DNA of 64,000 nucleotides from Chrysomallon squamiferum (taxonomy: Eukaryota > Mollusca > Gastropoda > Neomphalida > Peltospiridae). Every line of letters begins with the position of its first letter. The stretch's first letter is position 1. Under the pieces are notes generated by a model. It was not told the DNA's origin. It made no database searches and saw only the letters and a program-made list of their open reading frames with translations. Position numbers and translations under genes: made by a program. This document shows, in pieces, positions 26,795 through 37,452 of the stretch. Location of the stretch: NCBI GenBank assembly GCA_012295275.1, contig CM022670.1, forward strand, positions 4,813,764-4,877,763, in the 5' to 3' direction.

Positions 26795-27403
26795 AACTAA
26801 TCAAAATCAAATGCCAGATTAAATACGGGAAACAAAATCAAAATGGATATCAGATTGAAAGAAAGAAGAAAACAAAAAGTTAAGAATAAAGACAAGGATG
26901 AACGAAAGAAACAAAGAGGAAATAAAAGAAGAAAAAAAAAAGAAGAAAGAAAACAAAAAGTGAAGAATGAAAGAAACGAAGAGGAAAAAACAAAACAACA
27001 ACACAAAAGAGTTCAAAAAGGGGAGATAAAACATGAGACCGCCATGTAAACAAGAACGGCGTCTGTCAGTAAAAGTGCCTCGCTGCAACACGCGGCTCCT
27101 GTCAGCTCCTGTTTATGTCAAACTGCTGGCTTTCGTTTTATTTTCCTTTCTAGCTCACAAAACTGCTAATGCAAGATTGTTTCGTTAGTTACAGCCACGT
27201 AACACTGCTTTATTGCTAATCGTAAGACAGTGTTAGTGTAATATGAGTTACTTTTCTTTCAATTAAGGCTGTATAATAACAATTTTATTAACGAAAGTTA
27301 TACAATACATATGTTTCAATTAAAATAAAAAAATATATATATGTATATATTTTTTAAAAAGCCACGGAATAATAATTTCATTTATATTATTATATTATTT
27401 TCA

Positions 27404-27735
27404 CTAAATACCTGATTATACTAAGTTCACTAATACCCGATGCTATTTTCACTAAATACTAAATTCAGTAAATGTTATATTAGTTTTCAATAAATACCAT
27501 ATAGAACTACTAGAGTCACTAAATACCACATTATACTAATATCACTCAGTGCCTTGTTATAATTTTGCTAAATATCTGATTATATAAGTTTCACAAAAAT
27601 ACCATATTAAACTAGTTTTATTCAACAGCATATTATACTAATATCACTAAATGCCTTATTATACTAAATATCTGTATTAATTTCACTTAAAACCATATTA
27701 TACTGTTTTCACTAAATACCTTTTTATTCTAGTTA
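27404..27735 (+). repeat. Degenerate minisatellite, unit about 27 bp
   Basis: The theme TTTCACTAAATACC followed by ATATTATACTAG recurs about a dozen times with substitutions and small indels. Good copies lie near 27408, 27448, 27509, 27589, 27644, 27684 and 27708. Half-units alternate, which suggests a composite ancestral unit. Confidence 0.75.
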
Positions 27736-29589
27736 TATTCTTTCACCTCAGGTTAATAAAATTAACATCAATATTTCATTTAAAAGACAATTAAAATAAT
27801 AATTTCATTATTCTCTTTAAGTAACAGCATTTAAATATTCCTAACTTTTTAAGTATTAATGTTTAGATAGCTGTATATTCCTAATATTTTAATCAATAGC
27901 ATTGAGTATGTCACATATTTCCCAAATTTTGCATATATTTAATGTTCTTAATTTCAAGTAGCAAAATTTAGATTGCTGCATATTCCTAATATTTTAAGTT
28001 GTAATATTTAGATAACTGCATACTTCTTAATTTCTCTATTTCACCTGGAGAAAATAAATAACTCTTACCTTGATATATACACATGCTGTTGGAAATAATT
28101 TGAAAGATAATAATCCAGTCATAGCTTGCTGAAGGTGAACGCTGAATTAAACAGTCTGCGGAGTTTTGATTCAGCTGAGCGGTACAGAACAAAATACCAG
28201 CACATTTGATTTTAATATTTAATTAATCTGCTGGCGTTGTGTTTTACTAAGAGCTGTAATAATCAGCGTTTTAATAATTAATTATTTACTAACATACTGT
28301 AAGACAGCTGTCTCATCATGCACATAACGCATAAAGAAATACGAAAAAAAGCTGAAATTTTTATGTTTATTCAATAGAGTGTTTTTTTCTTTTTCCTTCT
28401 TTTTAAATTTTTTTTTTTAATGTATAATTTATTTAATGAAAGATTTCAGTGTGAAAACATAATGGTTTTGTTTGAGATGATACTGGTGTTAACATCAATG
28501 AATTATGATCTCATTTTTAATTATTTTATAAAACAAAATAACGATCTATAAATGATTCAAAAGTTTTAGAATCAGTGAACTGGAAATATGCTTTTGATTT
28601 AATTTAATTTATAGCTAAAACGCTTTGAACCGAGAATTGTAAGTTTTAAATAATAATAATAACAATAAGCCTATAATTTCAATAAATATAATAACAATAA
28701 TAGCAGTAATATTAACAATAATAATAAAAGAATGTTTTTAATATTATTATTTGTAGTTCTTTAGTTCTTTAATTTTTTATCTGTAAATTTATCTTTTTCT
28801 TTTTCTACAATCTGTTTTTTCCTCTCCTTCTTTGTCCTCTTTCCTCATTTATTCCTTCCTTTTTCTTCCTTTCTTTTATCCTTCTTTCATTCACCATTCC
28901 TTTCTCTCTTTTCTACTTAATTTATTTATAAATAAAATGACCTGTTTCACCATTTTTCTTTGACAACAGTATTCATACTTCAGTATTAATACATCTGTAT
29001 ACGTTTACTAAAAACAAATGCTGGTAAAAAAGTCTGTGGTCATCAGACCACACACAAAACAAAGCAATGAAGTCGACAACCGTGTCGCTGTGCTTCAGAT
29101 CAACCATGTGCAATTAGGAAGATATGAGTGCATCACTTTGTCATCAATAAACAAAACAATGAAGGAAAAGAAAAAATAAGAATGATTCACATTGTTTAAA
29201 ACATTATTTTCAATAATTTAACCAGATGAAAATTAGTTTACATGTCATTAAAAGGCATCTGATTTATTGAAAATAAATAACTTCATACCATTCTGAACAT
29301 GTGTTTGTGTTTGAAAATATATTAATTTTGTTTATGAGTGTTATTTTATTTTTTTTTTTGATTTTTTTTTTAAAGAAAATTTTTAATTGGAGTTAATGAG
29401 GATAATGAGGATTTTCTTCTTCTTCCTTTTGTTTTTATTAATGATTTATATTCATAATTTTGTGTGAACTGCCTGTGTGTGTGTTAGTGTATGTGTGTGT
29501 GCCTGAGTTTGTGCATGTATGTATATATGCTATATATATATAAATGTATGTATGTATGTATGTCTTTGTATGTGTATGTACCTCTATTA

Positions 29590-29624
<35 letters not shown>

Positions 29625-30384
29625 AATACATGTAACTTTATCTTTACACAGCCATAATCTGTACTGTGTGTACATTTACAACCATACATCTATATTTACA
29701 TACACAAACATATATTGTGCACTCAGCTGCATCAGCACCTAGCAACACCAATGGACAAGACAGGCTTTAATGTAACCACAACAAAACCAGTCTAAATATA
29801 GAGTCACACTTGATTTCAGACAAACAGACGGATGTACAAATACCTGCATGCTAACACAGAAAATTCCTCCATTGTATATAGAAAGACAAAAGAAATATTG
29901 ACCGCAGAGAATTCAGTTCAGAAAGTTATTCCTGAAAAATGCCACATTTAATTTCCCTGAATACTTTAATACAGATGATAATGATTTAATATTCAGAGTA
30001 CTTAATATATTGCTGAATAATTCTGGATATTAAAATATAAATGTGTATTGTGACACAGAGGGAGTTTTACCAGTGCGGTATAATTAACATAAAAACAAAC
30101 ATAGTTTGTTGTTTGTTTTTATTGTTTGTTTATTATTATTTTTTTTTGTTTTTATTATTATTTATTCACTGATTTACTTATTTTATTTTTGTTATTTATT
30201 TCTGTGTTTTATTTAATATCCTTTTTTACTCCAATTTTTGTTACTACTTTATTTTATTATATATTTATAAAAAGAATCTCAAAGCATTAGCAGATTATTG
30301 TATTTTAGCTTCTAACTATTTTCTATTGACTGTTTATTTATATGCAATATTTTTATTATAATAGATTTATTTATTTATTTAATT

Positions 30385-30445
30385 TCTTAGGAAGAACCTC
30401 AGGTCCACAAGATTTGAACCCACAGCCTTCTGTTACATTTTGTAG
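30385..30445 (-). repeat. SINE-like B-box fragment
   Basis: Minus-strand GAAGGCTGTGGGTTCAAATC resembles a pol III B box (GGTTCAAATC) with tRNA-like flanks. Next to it lies an AATAAATAAATAA tail-like run. Probably the end of a decayed tRNA-derived SINE. Confidence 0.35.
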
Positions 30446-31990
30446 ATTAATATAATGTTTACAATATAATAATTTATGTAATATCTTCTACACCACAGAT
30501 TACATTTATAAATAATATAATTACAGTATACTTATTTATCTAATATGTCCTAAATCACAGATTTTATTTATAAATAAAATATTTCAATATTCTATTTGTG
30601 CACCCAATGTATATACAGTTTATGAGAATTATAAATCACTGTCATAATTCTGTAAATATTTTGACATAATAAAACTTATCATTTTCAAGCCTCATTAAGC
30701 TGTACTGATATCAGCAATCTCACAGCAGCCTAGTGGCAAAATATCACCGGTCTTACAGCAGCTTATCAGCAGAATATCATCAGCTAACTTTCACAGAAGA
30801 GATGGCTTCCAGGAAGACCTGAAGTCAAAAACAGAATTCCTCATTGTCTAAACAATGAACATTAACTCACCTGTACATCCAGGCAATTGCTTTATCAAAG
30901 GGAACATCTCCAACACACCTGAACTACCTGTACTAATAATTGTCTACCTGTTGATTAAACCTCTCACTGCTGTTATCAGTATAAAAATCTGGTGTGTTAC
31001 GTATCTTGAAGCATTTCGTGCACCGAGACAAGATGGTAAATGTGTTAATTATGCTTGGTTTTCTTTACGAAATTAAACATTTATTCTGCTTGCGATTAAA
31101 ATATTATTACTGACTCATGGGCAGATTTGTCTGCACAAAACAATGTGCCCATGACAGCTGTGCCTGAAGCCTTAAGATAAGAAATAGTAAATACATTGAT
31201 TAGAGGAATTTTGACAAAGACTGATCAGTAATATTTACATGTTAACTGCTGTCTGGCTCTTTTTCCATTCTCCCCATCTTCTTTCTCCTTTTTATCTTTC
31301 TTTTCATTTTCCCTCTTTCTTTCTCTGTCTCTTCTCTCTTTTTCTCTGTCACTTTATCTCTCCTCTCATACTCTGTTTCTCACTTTTTTATCTCTCTCAC
31401 TTTCTTCTTCTTTCTCATTCTCTCATTGCTTTTTCTTGTTGTTACATTGTTATGTCAGATTAAATTAATACAGAATATTTCATATCTGAAAATGAATTCT
31501 TAGGAATTTACTCAAGTCTTTCAATCTCTATATTGTTGTATCTTGTACATAATTCTTAAACTTAAATCATCACCAACAGAGAAATTAATGTAGTTAATAT
31601 AAATAATTCCAAAAAAATAGCTGAATGTCTCTTTAAATCAAAAAACAAAAACAAAAAAAAAAAAAAAAACAGAAACAAAACAAAAACAAAATAAATAAAA
31701 GAAGAAAAAACCCCAAAATATAACAGTATTAAAGAAAAAAAATTATTTATAAAAAAAAAAGAGGAAAAGAAAAAAATGTCCTAAACAGAAAAACAATAAC
31801 AAAAAAGAGAAAGAAGATGAAGAAAGGAAACAATGTTAAAAAAATTTAAAAATAATTTTATGAATAGAAAAGAATTATTCCTATAATAGAAAAATATAAA
31901 TAGAAAAAAATCAAATTGTAAAAATCCAAAAACAAAGAACAATAATAGATTCTAAAAAAAAAACCCCAGTAATAATAATAAAAATTAAAA

Positions 31991-32185
31991 TTAAAAACGT
32001 GTCACAATTTTATTACAACTCGTATCACAAACAACATTCCTCAGTTCCTGTAGAATATTTGAAAACTCAAACAAACGCGATCCCATCTCAACTAAAAATT
32101 GTGTCTGAACCAACATACTTTGGCTTCTCAGTGACTCCGAAGTGTTATAAAGAGACAGCTTCACATTGTTGAGATCTGGAGTCAT
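31991..32185 (-). CDS. Candidate small protein of 64 residues, unidentified
   Basis: An intact ATG-to-stop frame on the minus strand, beginning MTPDLNNVKLSLYN and ending CNKIVTRF. It is not made of simple repeats and is more GC-balanced than its flanks. It has a heptad-like, predominantly helical central part (SLRSQSMLVQTQFLVEMG). An in-frame TGA lies 9 bases upstream, so this ATG would be the start. The upstream 130 bases are also less AT-rich, like a 5'UTR/promoter. It could be a single-exon microprotein, a first exon, or chance. Confidence 0.3.
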   Translation of the reverse strand: MTPDLNNVKLSLYNTSESLRSQSMLVQTQFLVEMGSRLFEFSNILQELRNVVCDTSCNKIVTRF

Positions 32186-32366
32186 TTTTGTTCATAGCCG
32201 CAGATTTAGGGGTCTTTTCTCCCTGATCCAGACAGGACAGTGTTTTTGTTGTTCGGTGAAACAACAGACAGAAAACAAAGACATTTGTCTGAGGTGAAAG
32301 TATGGGAACTGATGTTCACTGGTGATATCCATAGAGAAAGAAGTTATCACTGCTTTGTCTATTGAA

Positions 32367-32469
<103 letters not shown>

Positions 32470-32579
32470 TATTTTTTTAAACTAGTTGATGCATGTAACT
32501 CAGTGTTTTTATATTGTGTTATATACTGTGTTGTAATAATTATGTAAACATAGACAAGCTTCTCAAATACAAATATATA

Positions 32580-32610
<31 letters not shown>

Positions 32611-32749
32611 CAGTTTTATCTATTATCTTCTGCACAATATTGTATTTATATATGTGTATGTCCTTCTGTCTGACTGTATGTACATATCTATATTTGCTTA
32701 CATATATGTTTGTATTATTATAATTGAATTCTGCCAAGAAAACCACAAC

Positions 32750-32756
<7 letters not shown>

Positions 32757-32797
<41 letters not shown>
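32757..32797 (+). repeat. Poly(A) tract of about 40 bases
   Basis: Uninterrupted A run, possibly the tail of a retroposed element. The sequence before it (TACATACATA repeats) gives no recognisable body. Confidence 0.9.
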
Positions 32798-32799
<2 letters not shown>

Positions 32800-33846
32800 G
32801 ATCTGGAAGCAAAACCCTGTCAGAAAATATTTTAATTAACATTTGAATCCTGTTACAACCATCAAAGAAAAACATGTCAAACATTATTTAAAATTTTCAA
32901 AAATTACAACTATGTCTACAATGTATAACCCATACTTACATACTACGTCTGTCGTGTCCGTACACATCCTCTCAGAAACCAACGTAACACTAGACTGAAA
33001 ATGATGAGGAGGCAAGAACAACGTTGTGAAAATAACCCTCCCAAACTGAGTCAAGAGAAAGCCGGGAAGATTTAAAAGATTTGAGGGGATGTACTAGATA
33101 AACACGAAACTACAACAGAAAACATCAAAAGATATGTTAATCTTTTGGATACATTTTTGTTTCTTCTGACCTGAATAATGCTTCGTTTAATGCTGGGAGA
33201 GTAAAAGTTACATTTATTTCGTTTTTTTGTTGTTTGTGATTTTTATTTTGACCTATGGTATTAATTCTAAATGAAGAAAGACAAAGATAAATAAATATTA
33301 GTAGTAAATACATAATATATATATATATATATAATTAAAATCATAGATAAATCAAAATTATTAAAAAATACTATAAATAAATAAATAAATAAATTTTAAT
33401 TAATTCCAATAAATAAATGTATTTTATTATATAACAAACAAGAATTTTATAAAAAAAATTTCGGTTTGGTTTGATTTCTAATAATTAATAATTATAATTA
33501 AAAAAAAGAAGAAAAAGATATTTAATTTTCCATTTAAAGCCAGTATCTAAACAACCTAAATATTAAAAGCCAAAATATATATTTTTCAGTCTGTATGAAG
33601 ATTCATATAAAAAATCTTTATTGCAAAAAGTATTTAATGCTACCTAATGTGCTGAAAATAGTTTTCTTTCTTTACAGTTTAAAACTCAAAACCCAGTTCA
33701 CCAACCAACTGATGCTCCTGTTTTATTCTTTCCCGTTAAAAACTTTCTTACTAAGAAGATAAGAAATAAAATGAAACAGTTTCTGCATACTCAGGCAGCT
33801 TGAAAGCAAAACAAATTTAATGTCATGGCTTGTGAATTTATAATAT

Positions 33847-33878
<32 letters not shown>

Positions 33879-34452
33879 AAAGGAAAAATAGACCAGATGT
33901 TTTTTTTTTTTTTTTTTTTATGACTTCTACAGATTTATTTAATACAAAATGTGGAATTTGTCAGAGTAATTTAGATTTGTGTGTCTGATCACCTGACCAT
34001 TTGGTGTTGAAGTAGAAAGAGTGCAACGTGTAAAATCAGCATAGCATGGTTCATGTAAGTTAAGTGATCAAGAACAGAAGCACAACCAGACTCCAAAACA
34101 GTTTTACGAAAATACAACAACAACAATAATAAAAGCAATGGTGATGGTGATGTTGATGATGACTGATGTAATGTTATAACTACTATTACAGCTGCTGATT
34201 CCACTGCTGCTGCTGCTTCTACAACAACTACTACTACTACTACTATTATCAGTGGTGTTGTGTGGGCAGGGTTTGCTATGAAGTAGTGGATGGAACTGGG
34301 AATAGCTCATTTCCACAGGTTAAAGGTCACAGTACACTTCACATAAATTGCCCCAGGCACTGGCCACCACTGCTACTACTACTGCTACTACTACTACCAC
34401 TTCAGACTCTACATCGTATTCCAGTCTCAAAACAAGAAAAGCAGACTAATAC

Positions 34453-34635
34453 ATGTTTCACCAAATCGTCTTCTCAACTTGTTTGCTGATTCTAATTTCC
34501 TTAATGGCTCCTTCAGATTCAGACTCCTATTTTGACCCCCTTTCTGTTATAACAACATCTCCAAAAAGACATCTTCACTGTGACAGATTTATTCAGTCCA
34601 AAGTTCAATGTCTCACCTGTAGGGTGTGTCAACAG
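34453..34635 (+). CDS. Candidate first exon of a secreted Cys-rich peptide precursor
   Basis: ATG at 34453 opens 61 codons ending TGTCAACAG before a good donor, GTAAAC. The N-terminus, MFHQIVFSTCLLILISLMAP, is a convincing signal peptide, with cleavage likely near residues 20-25. A dibasic site (SPKR, 36-39) is followed by HLHCDRFIQSKVQCLTCRVC with four cysteines. Leader, dibasic site and Cys-rich segment is the plan of a neuropeptide, hormone or other secreted-peptide precursor. An upstream acceptor-like CATCGTATTCCAG ends at 34422. I do not recognise the family and found no second exon. Without splicing, the frame runs on to 34710 as an 85-residue ORF. Confidence 0.38.
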
Positions 34636-35041
34636 GTAAACAAATCATTAGGGTGCTGGGTGGGTGGTGGAGAACAAATCTCAGGTAAGAATAAGACTCC
34701 CAGAAAATGAAGGACAATTACCTAGTTCTTCAAGCTGATTTTGTTTAGCTATAGGATTATTTTTTATTTTTTTATTTTTATTTTTTTGGTAAAAAGTTCA
34801 ATATGTGAAATTTCAGTAGTGGAGTTATATTTTGATGTGTGATTGAGAATTGAAGTTCCTAAGTAAAGAACTCAGGTTGTTATTCAAGTAAAAATTCACA
34901 GTTTAAAAAGTGTGTAAAGAACTGAAGTTAATATGTGAGTAAAATTAACCTGAATTTGCTAATAATTGTATTATCTAAAGATACATTTAAAAAAAAAGAT
35001 TTTTTGGTTTGCAATGAATAATAATAATAATAATAATAATA

Positions 35042-35083
<42 letters not shown>

Positions 35084-36240
35084 ACTACAACAAAATTAAT
35101 TAAAAGTAAACGGTGCAATTAAAAAGTGTAATGCAATGGGGACTCAGTCTACATATTTAATTTTGTAATAATACATTTAATTTTGACATGGCCTTTTAAT
35201 ATACTTTTTTATGTCTTTTATTTTCATTACCTTTTATGGATTTTTTTATTTTTAGTTGTTTTTTATTTTTTATTTTTATTTTTTATTACTATTTTATTTT
35301 TGTTAAATCTATGATTATTCATTTTAGTTTGAGTTTTGGATAATTTTCGTTTATTTTTAAAACTTTTTTGTTAAATCTATGATTATTCATTTTTTAGTTT
35401 GAGTTTATTATTTATCTTTTAATACGCTTTATTTATTTATGTGCATATGCTTTTGTTATGTTCTGTCAAAGAAAAAGGGTAAAGCATTGAAGACTTGGTC
35501 TTTGTAAACATTTTGTAACACTTAAAAATAAGTAAAATGAAAATTAATTAATAATTTGAAATGCCCATATAAACAAGTAAGACAAAAAATTAAAAATTAA
35601 AATAAATAAATAAATAAATAAATAACAATAACAATAATAATAAGCTATTTTTACCCCATTCGTTTTTTGTTTTCTTTTTTAGTTTTTTGTTTCGTTTTGT
35701 TTTTGTTATTTGGTTTTGGTAGTGCTGTTGTTCTTTCCTCGCATTGTACTCTTTTTATTTGTTTGTTTTGTTTTGTATTAGTAAAAGAAGAAAGAGAGAG
35801 AGAGATGAAAAGAAAGACAAAGAAAATTACCTTTCTGTACTTAAGTAAATCTGCGATAACTGGTTTAAGTATGAATCATTCGCTGTTATTTAATGTGGTT
35901 TTTTTCTCTCTCTCTCTCTCTCGCACGCACGCACGCACGCCCAAACACACACACTGCAAGAGATATTACGTTATTTTATATTTATTTAGTAATTCCTTTT
36001 TCAGTTATTATTATTACGACCTAAACTCAACCCTATACGCTAATTTATACTCGTTATCTCTGGCACTGGTGAACGTTTTGAAAACCGCGAAGCTATGTAA
36101 ACATCACTCCGTAAACAGGTGGTGCTTTATTGGAACAACAAAATCTGGGGAAAGCTTTAAAATTAATCAGCCATAATATTTCGAAATCCCTAATTTGAAC
36201 ACTGCTCAAAACTGCAATAAGTCAGTAACGTGACACGACC

Positions 36241-36272
<32 letters not shown>

Positions 36273-36300
36273 GAAAAAGAAAATGTTGGCGTCAAAGACT
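34636..36300. other. AT-rich interval upstream of perilipin
   Basis: Low-complexity T-rich DNA, the AAT/ATT palindrome, (AAAT)n at 35600-35625 and TC plus GCAC repeats near 35910-35940. A 169-codon frame at 35667-36176 is composed of these runs and is not supported as a gene. Confidence 0.55.
35017..35083. repeat. (AAT)n-(ATT)n inverted microsatellite
   Basis: AAT units switch directly to ATT units, making a nearly perfect palindrome able to form a long hairpin. Confidence 0.9.
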
Positions 36301-36308
36301 TGAGTTCG

Positions 36309-36425
36309 CACGTGCCATTTATCAAAGATTTCCGCGTCAGTGGACGACTGCACGTTGTAAGTGACCAACAGACCGGGATCGCCAGCGCGTGGACTTTGAG
36401 CAAACCGTAACGAGAGTTATAAATA
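36309..36425 (+). promoter_or_regulatory. Perilipin core promoter with TATA box
   Basis: TATAAATA at 36418-36425 lies about 100 bases before the first donor and predicts a start near 36450. Upstream there is an E-box CACGTG at 36309-36314. TGGACTTTGAGCA at 36390-36402 contains, on the minus strand, CAAAGTCCA, the motif reported as specific for HNF4 nuclear receptors. CpG content rises locally. Factor assignments are inference from motif match only. Confidence 0.65.
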
Positions 36426-36449
36426 ACCTGGCTGGCTTCATCGCTTCAC

Positions 36450-36525
36450 TCTTACTGGGCTGGTCAGCTGTCAGTTTTGGGGGTCGTGTTTACAAGCTAC
36501 AGCTACAGCGACAGCAGACGCAGTG
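36450..36525 (+). other. Perilipin 5' untranslated exon 1
   Basis: From the predicted start to GACGCAGTG before the strong donor GTAAGA at 36526. It contains no ATG. The start coordinate is inferred from TATA spacing. Intron 1 runs to the acceptor TTTTCCAG ending at 37443. Confidence 0.65.
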
Positions 36526-37300
36526 GTAAGACAAAAACTAGTGTCATTTGTACACATTAATTCGTCAATTTACTTCAGTTTTTGTTTTATATTGGTAACT
36601 TCTTTGAGGGGGGAAATTAACAGCACTTACGTTAGTAACGCGTTTTTACACAAAGAATGCTGTCATTGTTTATATATTTTATGACCCAGTAAATATGCAT
36701 AGCTATTTATAGCAAAGCTTTAATGCCCAGCTTTGTCCAACGTGGTAATTATTACTGGTCAAACGGTCATTTAGTCCACCTACAGGTTGCAACTCAGAAG
36801 TGTTTGTTGATTTGTGAAGGTGAATTCATGAAGCCGATGTATCAAATCATTTAATTAAATGTGCCACTTCTTTTCTCAAGTTATTTTGGAGCACAGATTT
36901 GATTTTCAATTTAAAATTAGTCATTTGTGATTTTAATTTTGTGATAAGAAAACTAGAGAAAAACTGTTATTGACATATTGGATGTAGGAGAAATGTTTGT
37001 TGTTTGTAGTTAATTAAATTTTCATTTTTTAATTTTTTCATTTTTACACATTTTGCAAATGTCGTATTTGGTACAAACCAAAGGGCTTTTAGGATCTGAA
37101 TTTAGGATCTTTTAAGGAAAATAATAATCCTTGCTGCATATCAAAACTTCAGTGGCAAATTACATAACTGTATTTTTTTATTTTTTTTTTTTTTTTTTTT
37201 ATAGCCCTTTGGACGAAGGGATGTATTTTATGGATAACAGTGCATTTTCAGTCACTTATAATTCATTATAACTAATCCCATTCTAGACCCATATCCATAA

Positions 37301-37443
37301 CTGTTTGTAAACTAATTCTTCACTGTTTGTAAACTAATTCTTCACTGTTTGTAAACTAATTCTTCACTGTTTGTAAACTAATCCTTCACTGTTTGTAGAC
37401 TAATCCTTCACTGTTTGTAGACTAATCCTTCACTGTTTTCCAG
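37301..37443 (+). repeat. 22-bp minisatellite running into the perilipin exon 2 acceptor
   Basis: Units CTGTTTGTAAACTAATTCTT start at 37301, 37323, 37345, 37367, 37389 and 37411. A seventh, altered unit at 37433 (CTGTTTTCCAGACCAATCCT) contains the splice acceptor and first exon bases. Units 5 and 6 read TTTGTAGACTAATCC, so they carry cryptic AG acceptors. Confidence 0.92.
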
Positions 37444-37452
37444 ACCAATCCT

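Noticed and set aside
26797-27091. Overlapping ORFs on both strands (Lys/Arg-rich and Phe/Ser-rich)
   Set aside because: A single purine-rich low-complexity strand gives both; no coding signature.
29438-29689. His-Thr-rich minus-strand ORFs
   Set aside because: Frames of a TG/GTAT microsatellite block.
32896-32975. Minus-strand exon with strong donor GTAAGTATG at 32939 and peptide MCTDTTDVV
   Set aside because: All phase-1 acceptors tried downstream run into stops, including before the 64-residue ORF; left as a chance donor.
35667-36176. 169-codon plus-strand ORF, among the longer unassigned frames
   Set aside because: Made of T-rich, GA, TC and GCAC runs; hydrophobic Phe/Leu stretch and Arg-Glu run follow base composition. 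No splice or start context.
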